NCBI GenBank assembly: GCA_023388195.1
Contig: JAEWGR010000132.1
Location: 1-37,924 of the forward strand
DNA from: Bacillota bacterium
Lineage (GTDB): Bacteria; Bacillota; Negativicutes; Sporomusales; Sporomusaceae
Reading direction: 5' to 3'
Length of the DNA stretch: 37,924 nt
Made by a program: the position numbers and the translations under genes. The notes below the pieces were generated by a model. That model was given only the letters and a program-made list of their open reading frames with translations. It did no database searches and was not told the DNA's origin. Shown piece by piece: positions 16,758-24,985 of this stretch. Position 1 is the first letter of the stretch. Each line of letters starts with the position of its first letter.

Positions 16758-17693
16758 ATGACTATATACAAGCGTAAGGCACTTACAACTCTCACTTTAC
16801 TGTTGCTGCTGGGCCTGCTCGCCGGCTGCGCCAGCGGACCCAGGCCGTCACAGGAGCAGACCCAGCAAGTTCCGGCAGAGAATGGAACCAGCCAGGAGAA
16901 GGCTGTTATGGCAGAGTTTGATAAATTGACCCGTAAAAGTAATGTCCGGGCCGAGGAAATCAGCAAATTTATTAATGTAAATCTAAACGAGGTTTCTCCG
17001 GCCGGCCTGTCGGCAATGCTGGTAGCTCTTGAAAAAAATCAACAGCGTAATCTGCTTACATTGCAGGATAAGTTTGCTGATGAGGATATTGTCCAAAAAA
17101 CGATGGCGAAAGAATACACTGGTGAATTAACCGATAATTATCTTAATGGCATTGAAGAAAAAACAGTAAGAGACCTGTTAATTGCCACTAAAAATAATGG
17201 CTACAAAATTGAAACAGCAGAGGGTTTCTTTTTTCCGGTAATCGACTATTCCCTGTATAAGCAATACCGGCAAAAGGTGACGCCGGACATGACGGCCTAT
17301 ATTGATCTCATGGCTGAGGAATCAGACAAAACACCGGTTAAAGATGCTGCTCTTGTCATAAGCTGGCAGGAAGTTTTACGGCGATCCCTGAAGCAAGAGC
17401 AGTTTATTAAAGAATATGGCAACTCGGTCAAAAGTGAAGATGTCAGGCAGCTGCTTACACGGTACCTTTCCTTTGCACTCTATGGCGCCAATAATACACC
17501 GCTTTTTGACTATGAAGACAAGCAAATGATACCGGCAGCTAAAAAAGCATATCTGGCAACCGAATTTAGTGCCGAGAATGGGACATTCTCTAAGCTGATG
17601 GCCGAATACCTGACCGTGTTAAAGAAAAACGATTTTACCCTAACCCAGGAAGTAGATGAATACAGAAAAAAAGCAGAAGCTGAGTTTCAGTAG
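16758..17693 (+). CDS. Predicted lipoprotein of unknown function
   Basis: 311 residues. The N-terminus has basic residues, a hydrophobic stretch (LTLLLLLGLLAGC) and a lipobox LAGC with the acylated Cys at 23, so it should be lipid-anchored outside the cytoplasmic membrane. A Gln/Pro/Ser-rich linker leads to a mostly helical, charged body with no motif I recognise. Its gene is divergent from the exporter operon and shares the 16505-16757 upstream region. AAGGGG precedes the ATG. A terminator follows, so it is a single-gene unit. Confidence 0.82.
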   Translation: MTIYKRKALTTLTLLLLLGLLAGCASGPRPSQEQTQQVPAENGTSQEKAVMAEFDKLTRKSNVRAEEISKFINVNLNEVSPAGLSAMLVALEKNQQRNLLTLQDKFADEDIVQKTMAKEYTGELTDNYLNGIEEKTVRDLLIATKNNGYKIETAEGFFFPVIDYSLYKQYRQKVTPDMTAYIDLMAEESDKTPVKDAALVISWQEVLRRSLKQEQFIKEYGNSVKSEDVRQLLTRYLSFALYGANNTPLFDYEDKQMIPAAKKAYLATEFSAENGTFSKLMAEYLTVLKKNDFTLTQEVDEYRKKAEAEFQ

Positions 17694-17708
17694 CGTGTTT
17701 GTTATTTG

Positions 17709-17745
17709 CAGCTGAATCCGAAGACGCGGATTCAGCTGTATTTTC
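17709..17745 (+). terminator. Intrinsic terminator after the lipoprotein gene
   Basis: A 12-bp perfect stem (cagctgaatccg at 17709-17720 with 17727-17738), a 6-nt loop and then TATTTTC. Confidence 0.8.
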
Positions 17746-17851
17746 GCGTAGGACGAGGAATTTCTTAAACCATGCAGGTAAATGTCGGATAATATCGAAA
17801 AACAGAAAATATTGATTATTAATTATAAGGTGAGAGACTGGAGGAATGCGC

Positions 17852-19267
17852 ATGGACGAGGGCAGCGAAGATGCCAAGCAAGCACCCAGTGAATTAGATT
17901 CCAGCAAAGAGCTGCTTAAGGAATTACAAGCAATTATCAGATCTTCCTATGATGGTATGTTTATTACTGATGGCGATGGTGTAGTGCTGCGCTTAAATGA
18001 TGCCTATGAGCGGATTACAGGCATTAAGGCCAGCGAAATAATGGGCAAGAATATGAGAAACCTGGTGGATGAAGGATATTTTGACGAATCGGTGACCTTG
18101 CATGTTATCGAAAAACGCACCACCATTACGATTAATCAGACCGTAAAGAAAGACCGCAAGATTTTAGTCACAGGCACACCCTTGTTTGATGAGCAAGGAA
18201 AATTATTTCGGGTTGTGACCAATGTGCGTGATATTACTGAATTAGTTAAACTACAAAACCAGCTCCTCAAAACCAAAGAGCAAACCCTGAAATACAAAAC
18301 TGAATTATCCCATTTGCGGGCGATGCACATCCAGAATCATGAGATGATTACCCGCAGCCCCAAAATGGCAAGGGTTATCGAGTTGTCTATGAAGATTGCC
18401 GATGTGGATTCCAATGTGCTGATCACCGGCGAATCCGGTACCGGTAAAGAACTGATTGCCAAGCTGATTCATAAACATGGCAAGACCACAGCCCGCCCCT
18501 TTATTAAAATAAATTGCGCCGCCATACCCGAACAACTGCTAGAGTCGGAGTTGTTCGGGTATGAGGGCGGGGCCTTTACCGGTGCCAAGAAAGAAGGCAA
18601 GCCCGGGCTGTTTGAACTGGCCCATAACGGGACCCTGTTTCTCGATGAAGTGGGAGACTTGCCGCTTGTATTGCAGGTAAAACTGCTGCGGGCGATTCAG
18701 GAAAAAGAGATCATGCGGGTAGGCGGCACCCGGGCGATCACGGTCAATGCCCGGATTATTGCCGCAACCCACCGGGATATCGCCAAAATGGTTCAGCATA
18801 GTACCTTCCGGGAGGACTTGTATTATCGCCTGATGGTTGTACCGATCAACCTGCCGCCACTGCGGGAACGCAAAGAAGACGTGCCGCTGCTGATTATGCA
18901 TTTTATCGAAAAGTTCAATAAGCATTTTGGCTATAATAAACGGATTTTGCCGGACGTAATCGATAAGCTTGTGGAATACAACTGGCCCGGCAATGTACGG
19001 GAATTGGAAAACGTGATTGAGCGGATGATAGTAACGGCCGTCGGTGAAGTGCTAACGGCTGATCTGGTGCCGGAAACTATCTGGAGCAAAACCTTTCTGC
19101 CTAAAAAGGGAACAAAGCTGAAAGAGGCTGTCGAGCAAACGGAAGCCTACCTGTTGACTGAATGTTACAAGGAATACCGGTCCTGGCAAAAGGTGGCCGA
19201 GGCGCTGGGGATTGACAGAACAACCGTATTTCGCAAGGTAGTTCGATATGGTTTGGAAACAAAATAA
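17852..19267 (+). CDS. Sigma-54-dependent transcriptional activator, PAS-AAA-Fis
   Basis: About 471 residues. A PAS domain (about 25-140) is followed by a short coiled coil, an AAA+ domain (about 165-395) and a C-terminal Fis-type helix-turn-helix (EALGIDRTTVFRKVVRYG). Key motifs are intact: Walker A GESGTGKE near 192, the sigma-54 contact loop GAFTGA near 239, Walker B LFLDEVGD, and the arginine-finger region FREDLYYRL. GGAGG at 17840-17844 fits ATG 17852 (7 nt); ATG 17846 is too close. Downstream lie two matching palindromes and a -24/-12 promoter, so it very likely activates the 4-hydroxybutyrate operon in response to a signal bound by the PAS domain. Confidence 0.95.
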   Translation: MDEGSEDAKQAPSELDSSKELLKELQAIIRSSYDGMFITDGDGVVLRLNDAYERITGIKASEIMGKNMRNLVDEGYFDESVTLHVIEKRTTITINQTVKKDRKILVTGTPLFDEQGKLFRVVTNVRDITELVKLQNQLLKTKEQTLKYKTELSHLRAMHIQNHEMITRSPKMARVIELSMKIADVDSNVLITGESGTGKELIAKLIHKHGKTTARPFIKINCAAIPEQLLESELFGYEGGAFTGAKKEGKPGLFELAHNGTLFLDEVGDLPLVLQVKLLRAIQEKEIMRVGGTRAITVNARIIAATHRDIAKMVQHSTFREDLYYRLMVVPINLPPLRERKEDVPLLIMHFIEKFNKHFGYNKRILPDVIDKLVEYNWPGNVRELENVIERMIVTAVGEVLTADLVPETIWSKTFLPKKGTKLKEAVEQTEAYLLTECYKEYRSWQKVAEALGIDRTTVFRKVVRYGLETK

Positions 19268-19285
19268 TGTTGCAATAATGCAATA
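19268..19285 (+). promoter_or_regulatory. Upstream activator site 1 (predicted)
   Basis: TGTTGCA-ATAA-TGCAATA, an inverted repeat TTGCA-N4-TGCAA, starts right after the activator's stop codon. The same pattern recurs at 19344-19361. A weaker copy (ATGCA-N4-TGCA) lies at 19286-19301. Confidence 0.68.
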
Positions 19286-19305
19286 GATGCAATGATGCAC
19301 AAAGC

Positions 19306-19343
19306 AGCCTGTTAACGGAAGAAATGACCTTAACAGGCTTTTC
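19306..19343 (+). terminator. Terminator of the activator gene, between the two activator sites
   Basis: A 10-bp stem (agcctgttaa at 19306-19315 with 19330-19339), a 14-nt loop and a short T run. It would isolate the activator gene from the operon it controls. Confidence 0.75.
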
Positions 19344-19361
19344 TGTTGCATTTTTGCAATG
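19344..19361 (+). promoter_or_regulatory. Upstream activator site 2 (predicted)
   Basis: TGTTGCA-TTTT-TGCAATG repeats site 1 with the same half-sites and the same 4-bp spacer. The centres are 76 bp apart, and this one is about 75 bp upstream of the -24 element, a normal position for an activator of sigma-54 promoters. Confidence 0.68.
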
Positions 19362-19426
19362 TTTCATAAAATATCGCAACAGTCAAATATATAGGAAAAA
19401 TGGGAATAATCCTGCTTTTCTCACTT

Positions 19427-19442
19427 TGGCATGAATCCTGCA
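19427..19442 (+). promoter_or_regulatory. Sigma-54 (-24/-12) promoter of the 4-hydroxybutyrate operon
   Basis: TGGCATGAATCCTGCA has GG and GC separated by exactly 10 bases, as in the consensus TGGCAC-N5-TTGCA. It lies about 120 bases upstream of the transporter gene and just downstream of the activator gene and its sites. Confidence 0.85.
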
Positions 19443-19481
19443 ATATAAATGGGTGCTGGCAGTAAACCAATCTCAGAAAAC

Positions 19482-19518
19482 AAAGGAGGGCGAAATTACG
19501 AGCACAAAGTGGTGCTAA
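19482..19518 (+). other. Ribosome-binding-site-like sequence with possible 7-codon leader
   Basis: A strong AAAGGAGGG (19482-19490) has no normal start codon after it. At the right distance (19495) is ATT, followed by ACG AGC ACA AAG TGG TGC TAA. A small hairpin AGCAC/GTGCT (19501-19505 with 19512-19516) overlaps this. It may be a leader peptide with a rare start, a relic, or chance. Confidence 0.3.
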
Positions 19519-19564
19519 CTCAGGTATGTTATTTTCTCTGTAAAATAGGTTGAGGAGGTAAGCT

Positions 19565-20977
19565 ATGAGCTGGTTAGGTCCAACTTATAAACGCAAATTT
19601 GGTGAGGTGCAGCCGTATATCCCGCTTGGTCCGTTTCAGTTACGATTTCCTTTTATCCATTACCGCTTTGAAATACCGGATTTTATCCAGGGGCTGCTCA
19701 TGTGCGCAGTGTGTCTGGGGATCATCCCGGTATTGCAGGAATATCTGGGGATGCCTTTCGAGATTGCCATTACTGTAGTTATTTTAAACGGATTTTTCTA
19801 TTTGTGGCATGCTCATCTGGGCGATCCGGTTATCCCAGGCTGGATTACCCCGGCTGTGCCGCTGCTGCTGCTATGGCTTAAGACCTTCCCGGAAGGGGTT
19901 GCCAGGATGCATGCCCTGATTGCTTTTGAAATGGAGCTGGGTATTTTCGCTCTGCTGCTGGGAGCAACCGGACTGGCGAAGAAGTTTGTTGATATTGTGC
20001 CTGATGCCCTGAAGGCGGGGATTCTAATCGGGGCCGGTGTGGCGGCCGTCAGGCTGGTGTTTGAAACAGGGGGCCGGTTTGACTCCTATCCCTGGACAAT
20101 TACCATCGCCATTGGTTTTGCTTTTTATATTCTATTCTCCAATCATTTCAAGACATTACGCAATAAACATGTTTTCTTTAAATATCTGTCCGACTTAGGC
20201 CTGATGCCATCACTGGTGCTGGCCATCATTATTGCACCGCTGCTGGGAGAGCTGCCCTGGCCCACGATTACCTGGGGAATTACTGTGCCGCAATTTTATA
20301 CACTGTTTACGGAGTGGACGCCGTTCGCTGCCAATATCGGCTGGCCGCCGCTCAGTCTGTTCCTGAATGCCTTTCCGCTGGTGGCTGCCACCTATGTAGT
20401 CTTGTTCGGCGAGCTGATTCAGGCCGAGGCCCTGATTGACGAAGCCCGCGAGTTCCGCCACGGTGATGAAAATGTGCATTATGATGCTAATCGCAATAAC
20501 ATTATCTGCGGTATCCGCAATATCAGCATGTCGATGCTGGGGCCGGATTTATCGATGTGCGGCCCGCTCTGGGCGGCCATGCAGGTGGTAACCTGCGAGC
20601 GGTATAAACATGGCCGGGAAGCAATGGACAGTTTGTTCGGCGGGGTGGCATCGTTCCGGCTGGGGACTTTCGTCAGCTACTTTTTGATGCCGATTGTTAC
20701 CCTGGTTAAGCCAATTCTGCCGATTTCGCTGTCACTTACCATGCTGGTCCAGGGGTATGTAGCAATACGGGTGGGTGTATTAAAAGCCCGTACGTTCAAT
20801 GACCTGGGGGTTGCCGGTATTGTTGGCTCGGTGCTGATTTCCCGGGGCGCAGCGTACGCTTTTGGTGTGGGCGTTGTGTTGTGCCTGCTGATTTACGGTA
20901 AGGATTTTATCCGCGACTGGTCGACGTATGATACAAGCAAAGACCCGGTATTCAATAACCGGTCTGAAGCCGAATAG
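19565..20977 (+). CDS. Polytopic membrane transporter, SLC23/SLC26-fold-like, putative 4-hydroxybutyrate uptake
   Basis: 470 residues with many hydrophobic segments, roughly 11-13 helices. The stretch DALKAGILIGAGVAAV resembles the central region of xanthine/uracil (NCS2) and SulP permeases, so an elevator-type transporter of this superfamily is my best guess. GAGGAGGT before the ATG is strong. It is the first gene behind the sigma-54 promoter and precedes the AbfD gene by 40 bases. This position suggests import of the pathway's substrate, such as 4-hydroxybutyrate or a related short acid; the substrate itself is inference. Confidence 0.8.
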   Translation: MSWLGPTYKRKFGEVQPYIPLGPFQLRFPFIHYRFEIPDFIQGLLMCAVCLGIIPVLQEYLGMPFEIAITVVILNGFFYLWHAHLGDPVIPGWITPAVPLLLLWLKTFPEGVARMHALIAFEMELGIFALLLGATGLAKKFVDIVPDALKAGILIGAGVAAVRLVFETGGRFDSYPWTITIAIGFAFYILFSNHFKTLRNKHVFFKYLSDLGLMPSLVLAIIIAPLLGELPWPTITWGITVPQFYTLFTEWTPFAANIGWPPLSLFLNAFPLVAATYVVLFGELIQAEALIDEAREFRHGDENVHYDANRNNIICGIRNISMSMLGPDLSMCGPLWAAMQVVTCERYKHGREAMDSLFGGVASFRLGTFVSYFLMPIVTLVKPILPISLSLTMLVQGYVAIRVGVLKARTFNDLGVAGIVGSVLISRGAAYAFGVGVVLCLLIYGKDFIRDWSTYDTSKDPVFNNRSEAE

Positions 20978-21017
20978 AGAATGCCACAACAAATAACTAT
21001 CTTGGAGGGGTTTAACA

Positions 21018-22472
21018 ATGGCCTTAAAAACAGCTGCCCAGTATGAAGAAAGTTTACGGAAACTTAATTTTAAGGTTTACCTGCAGGGTGAACTTGTGAA
21101 AAACCCAGTTGACCATCCCATTATCAGACCATCCATGAATTCTGTGAAAATGACCTATGAATTAGCTCAGGACCCGCAGTACGAGGAGCTTATGACCGCT
21201 ACTTCCCACCTGACCGGCAAGAAGATCAACCGCTTCTGCCATCTGCATCAAAGCAGTGACGATCTGGTGAAAAAAGTAAAGATGCAACGCCTGCTTGGTC
21301 AGAAAACAGCCGCCTGTTTTCAGCGCTGCGTCGGTATGGATGCGATCAACGCCGTGGACAGTGTCACGTTTGAGATGGATCAAAAATTAGGCACCAATTA
21401 CCATGACCGCTTCAATAAATTCCTGCTTAACATGCAGGCGGAAGACTGGACTGTGGATGGGGCTATGACTGATCCCAAAGGGGACCGGAGTTTGTCGCCG
21501 AGCAAGCAGGTTGACCCTGATTTGTTTGTACATGTTGTTGAAAGAAGAGAAGACGGCATTGTTGTTTCCGGGGCTAAAGCACATCAGACCGGTGCCATTA
21601 ATTCTCACTGGATATTGGTTATGCCAACAATTGCCATGGGCAAGGACGATGCCGATTATGCGGTTTCCTTCTGCGCTCCTGCCGATGCCGAAGGTATATT
21701 CTATATTTACGGACGTCAGTCCTGCGACACCCGCAAGCTGGAAGATGGCGATATTGATGTCGGTAATAAGCAATTCGGCGGCCATGAAGCCCTGATGGTT
21801 TTTGATCATGTCTTTATCCCCTGGGAGCATGTCTTTATGTGCGGCGAGTCCGAATTTAGCGGTGCCTTGGTTGAACGTTTTGCCGGCTATCACCGTCAAA
21901 GCTATGGCGGCTGTAAGGTTGGGGTAGGTGATGTCCTTATCGGGGCGGCTGCCCTGGCTGCCGATTATAACGGTGCTAATAAAGCCTCGCATGTGAAGGA
22001 TAAGCTGATTGAAATGATGCATCTCAATGAAACGCTCTACGCCTGTGGGATCGCCTGCTCGGCCGAAGGCCACAAAACGGCTTCCGGCAACTATATCATC
22101 GATCTGTTATTGGCTAATGTCTGCAAACAGAATGTTACCCGGTTTCCCTATGAAATTGCCCGGTTAGCCGAGGATATTGCCGGCGGGCTGATGGTAACCA
22201 TGCCGTCGGAAAAAGACCTGCGCAGCCCGGAAATAGGTAAGGTGGTTGAAAAATACTTCCGTGGGGTTGCCTCGGTATCAACCGAGAACCGGATGCGTAT
22301 CCTGCGGCTGATTGAGAATATTACGCTGGGGACGGCTGCTGTCGGCTACCGGACGGAATCCATGCATGGTGCCGGTTCGCCGCAGGCGCAGCGGATTATG
22401 ATTGCCCGTCAGGGTAATCTGGAACAGAAAAAAGAACTGGCAAAATCAATTGCCGGTATTGCAAAACAATAA
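21018..22472 (+). CDS. abfD: 4-hydroxybutyryl-CoA dehydratase / vinylacetyl-CoA delta-isomerase
   Basis: 484 residues, the length of the Clostridium aminobutyricum enzyme. It has an acyl-CoA-dehydrogenase-like fold and uses FAD plus a [4Fe-4S] cluster to convert 4-hydroxybutyryl-CoA to crotonyl-CoA by a radical mechanism. The known cluster ligands are Cys99, Cys103, His292 and Cys299. Here C100 and C104 (AACFQRCVG) and H292 and C299 (YHRQSYGGC) are all present. Family similarity extends over the whole length. GGAGGGG before the ATG supports the start. The stop overlaps the next gene, a NifU-like protein, as TAATG, which ties a cluster-scaffold domain to this oxygen-sensitive enzyme. Confidence 0.96.
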   Translation: MALKTAAQYEESLRKLNFKVYLQGELVKNPVDHPIIRPSMNSVKMTYELAQDPQYEELMTATSHLTGKKINRFCHLHQSSDDLVKKVKMQRLLGQKTAACFQRCVGMDAINAVDSVTFEMDQKLGTNYHDRFNKFLLNMQAEDWTVDGAMTDPKGDRSLSPSKQVDPDLFVHVVERREDGIVVSGAKAHQTGAINSHWILVMPTIAMGKDDADYAVSFCAPADAEGIFYIYGRQSCDTRKLEDGDIDVGNKQFGGHEALMVFDHVFIPWEHVFMCGESEFSGALVERFAGYHRQSYGGCKVGVGDVLIGAAALAADYNGANKASHVKDKLIEMMHLNETLYACGIACSAEGHKTASGNYIIDLLLANVCKQNVTRFPYEIARLAEDIAGGLMVTMPSEKDLRSPEIGKVVEKYFRGVASVSTENRMRILRLIENITLGTAAVGYRTESMHGAGSPQAQRIMIARQGNLEQKKELAKSIAGIAKQ

Positions 22473-22747
22473 TGCAGAGGCTGCAACAGGCAATCGCGGC
22501 AAAGGTCCGGCCAATGCTTGCTGCCCATAATGGCGACATCGAAATAGTAGAAGTGACAGCTGACAAATTTGTAAAGGTAAAGCTTACCGGGGCATGTGCA
22601 ACATGCCCCGGGGCTCAACAAACCATCTCTGAGGTTGTTGAAACAGCACTTAAAGAGGTCTGTCCGGAGTTACAGGGAGTTATACTGGTCCATCAGGTAA
22701 GTGATGACTTGATTAAGCAGGCGCTCCGGCTGTTGCGCAAAGAGTAA
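22472..22747 (+). CDS. NifU-like C-terminal-domain protein, Fe-S scaffold
   Basis: 91 residues with the NifU C-terminal domain pattern: a short helix, HNGDIEIVEV, then the CxxC motif in GACATCPGAQQTI. Two such domains in a dimer would hold a [4Fe-4S] cluster and pass it on. It overlaps the AbfD stop by one base, so the two are translationally coupled. This suggests, but does not prove, that it delivers or repairs the AbfD cluster. Confidence 0.9.
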   Translation: MQRLQQAIAAKVRPMLAAHNGDIEIVEVTADKFVKVKLTGACATCPGAQQTISEVVETALKEVCPELQGVILVHQVSDDLIKQALRLLRKE

Positions 22748-22754
22748 TAATGGC

Positions 22755-23081
22755 ATGAGGCAGCGGTGTATTAGTATTGTTTTCTGTGGCGGCTGCAATC
22801 CCCGGATTGACCGGGGGCGGATTGCAGCCGGGGTTTTGGCTGTCCTGGAGACAGCCGGTTATCAGATTAAGATAAACTCCGTAGCAGTTGATTATGTAAT
22901 CTATCTGAGCGGGTGTACAGCCAGCTGTGCGTTAAAGTACAACTGCGGCAAAGCTCCGGCTACTGTCGTTGCGGCTGCGACTATTGATGCAGCCTGGGTA
23001 GCGGAGGGGGAACTAGTCACTGAGATCGTGACGAAGGTGAGGAATTTTTATGAACAACTGGAGAAACATGGTTCAGAGTAA
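22755..23081 (+). CDS. Small Cys-rich protein with CGGC motif, function unknown
   Basis: 108 residues that I cannot assign to a named family. Cysteines cluster in two places: C11 and C14 (FCGGCNPRIDR) and C54, C58 and C64 (SGCTASCALKYNCG), enough to bind a metal or Fe-S cluster. The remainder looks like a small alpha/beta fold. No strong ribosome site is seen before ATG 22755, but the gene lies 7 bases after the NifU-like gene and overlaps the next gene by 32 bases. The position between a cluster scaffold and the CoA-transferase suggests a redox or cluster-handling role. Confidence 0.75.
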   Translation: MRQRCISIVFCGGCNPRIDRGRIAAGVLAVLETAGYQIKINSVAVDYVIYLSGCTASCALKYNCGKAPATVVAAATIDAAWVAEGELVTEIVTKVRNFYEQLEKHGSE

Positions 23082-24345
23082 GCTTGTTTCGCCCGGACAG
23101 GCAGTCCAAAATATCCAATCAGGCGACAGGGTAGTCACCGGGCACGCCTGTGGCGAGCCCTGCGCCCTGATCGAAGCGATGATTGCCCGGGCCGCTGAGC
23201 TGACTAATGTTGAAATTGTCCATATGGTTGCTATGGGCCCGGCTAAATATGCGCAGCCCGGCATGGAGAAAAGTTTCCGGCATAATGCCTTATTTGTTGG
23301 TGGTACTACCCGCAAAGCAGTGGAAGAAAAACGCGCTGATTTTACCCCCTGTTTTTTTTCCGAGATTCCCAGGCTCTTCACAGACGGTATTCTGCCGGTA
23401 GATGTGGCTTTGATCCAGGTAACACCGCCTGATGCCGAGGGGTATTGCAGTTACGGTGTATCGGCCGATTACACTAAACCGGCGGCAGAGAGCGCCCGGC
23501 TGGTAATTGCGCAGGTAAACAGTTTTATGCCCCGCACCGGCGGCGCCAAAATTCATCTGGATGCCATTAATCTGATCGTAGAGCACGATGAACCGCTGAT
23601 TGAGCTACAACCCCCGAAAATCGGGGACGTGGAAAAGGCGATCGGGGAGAATGTGGCCCGGCTTATCCCTGACGGCGCAACCTTGCAGCTGGGGATTGGC
23701 GCTATTCCGGATGCGGTCCTGTTGTTCCTGACAGATAAAAAAGACCTGGGGGTTCATTCTGAGATGTTCTCAGACGGGGTAGTGGTTTTAGCCGAAGCCG
23801 GGGTCATCACCAACCGGAAAAAAACCATTAATACTGGTAAGTTTATGGCAACTTTTCTGATGGGAACCAAGAAGCTATACGACTTTGTCAATAATAACCC
23901 GGCGGTCGAGCTTCATTCTGTAGACTATATCAATGATCCTTATATTGTCGGCCAGCATGACAATATGATTTCCATTAACTCCGCCTTGCAGGTTGATTTA
24001 ATGGGGCAGGTTAATGCTGAGATGATTGGTGCAAGACAGTTCAGTGGTGTGGGCGGTCAGGTCGATTTTATCCGGGGTGCCAGTTGTTCGCTTAATGGCA
24101 GGTCCATTATTGCCTTGCCATCGACTGCCGGCGGCGGGAAGATTTCGCGGATTGCCTGTGAGCTTGACCGGGGGGCGGCAGTAACGACTTCACGCAATGA
24201 TGTGCATAATGTTGTTACCGAGTTTGGTGTGGCTGAACTGCGCGGCAAGACACTCCGGGAACGGGCTAAGGCCCTGATTGGGATCAGTCATCCTGATTTC
24301 CGCCGCAGTCTCACGTTGGATGCTCAGGCCAAAGGACTTATTTAA
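23050..24345 (+). CDS. abfT: 4-hydroxybutyrate CoA-transferase
   Basis: 431 residues of the acetyl-CoA hydrolase/transferase (Cat2/AbfT) family. The catalytic Glu that forms the thioester is E238 (GVHSEMFSDG), the same number as in the C. aminobutyricum 4-hydroxybutyrate CoA-transferase. The glycine-rich CoA-binding loops (LQLGIGAIPDA, GVGGQVDFIRGA) are present. It moves CoA from acetyl-CoA (or butyryl-CoA) to 4-hydroxybutyrate, making the substrate of AbfD. AGGTGAGGAA is well placed before ATG 23050, inside the end of the preceding gene. Specificity for 4-hydroxybutyrate rests on the AbfD neighbour. Confidence 0.94.
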   Translation: MNNWRNMVQSKLVSPGQAVQNIQSGDRVVTGHACGEPCALIEAMIARAAELTNVEIVHMVAMGPAKYAQPGMEKSFRHNALFVGGTTRKAVEEKRADFTPCFFSEIPRLFTDGILPVDVALIQVTPPDAEGYCSYGVSADYTKPAAESARLVIAQVNSFMPRTGGAKIHLDAINLIVEHDEPLIELQPPKIGDVEKAIGENVARLIPDGATLQLGIGAIPDAVLLFLTDKKDLGVHSEMFSDGVVVLAEAGVITNRKKTINTGKFMATFLMGTKKLYDFVNNNPAVELHSVDYINDPYIVGQHDNMISINSALQVDLMGQVNAEMIGARQFSGVGGQVDFIRGASCSLNGRSIIALPSTAGGGKISRIACELDRGAAVTTSRNDVHNVVTEFGVAELRGKTLRERAKALIGISHPDFRRSLTLDAQAKGLI

Positions 24346-24376
24346 TTTACGGTATCCAAGCATATGGAGGTGTGCT

Positions 24377-24985
24377 GTGCCTATTATTACTTTTATTAAA
24401 GATATCTTTGCTGCAGCCAAAGGCCCTTATCACCGTAATGTAGGCCGGCATACCCAGCGGTTTTGTGCCAAGGCTGTCAAGGTTGCCGGCAATCAGGTGC
24501 AAAAGAAAATATTCTTTGTGGCGGCCATCTGCGCCGATGAATTTATAGCAGCTGTAACCGGTATGGATAACAAGCGACAGCCTGTTTTTCCCGACCGTAC
24601 GGTGAGAAACAAGCTCAACAGGCAGCAGATGACGACTGCCTTACGGGCGTATATGTCGGCAGTCCTTGTGTTGATAAGCTCCTATAAAGAAGGACTTTTG
24701 ACACATTCCGGCCTGCAGGAACCGGAATTGCTGCAGGCCTGGTGTGCGGTATTTGAATACGGGCCATCTGATATGCAGATATTTGATGACATGCTGCTGC
24801 CGGCCTACCGGCAGGGGGGCATTGCTGCTTTAGCTGCCGGCCTGGCACAGGCCGTCTTTAACCAGGTCATGACCGGCAGTGCGGCGTTAAGCCTGGCAGA
24901 AGCGGACGCCCTGCAAACCATCCTGCTCGAGGATGCGGCAGCCGTCATCCGCGTATTGCAACCGGGAACCGGGGTGGCATCATGA
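24377..24985 (+). CDS. Conserved-looking helical protein of unknown function
   Basis: 202 residues if started at GTG 24377, which is 6 nt after GGAGG (24366-24370). The frame is open further upstream inside the CoA-transferase gene, but that part is a shadow. The protein is mainly helical, has no membrane helix or motif I recognise, and carries only a few Cys. Its stop overlaps the start of the selenoprotein gene as ATGA, so the two products are coupled. A role with that protein is likely but unspecified. Confidence 0.75.
   Translation: MPIITFIKDIFAAAKGPYHRNVGRHTQRFCAKAVKVAGNQVQKKIFFVAAICADEFIAAVTGMDNKRQPVFPDRTVRNKLNRQQMTTALRAYMSAVLVLISSYKEGLLTHSGLQEPELLQAWCAVFEYGPSDMQIFDDMLLPAYRQGGIAALAAGLAQAVFNQVMTGSAALSLAEADALQTILLEDAAAVIRVLQPGTGVAS

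Noticed and set aside
24278..24376. Upstream extension of the unknown helical protein into the CoA-transferase gene.
   Set aside because: GGAGG is correctly placed before GTG 24377, and the extension reads as a shadow of the CoA-transferase end.
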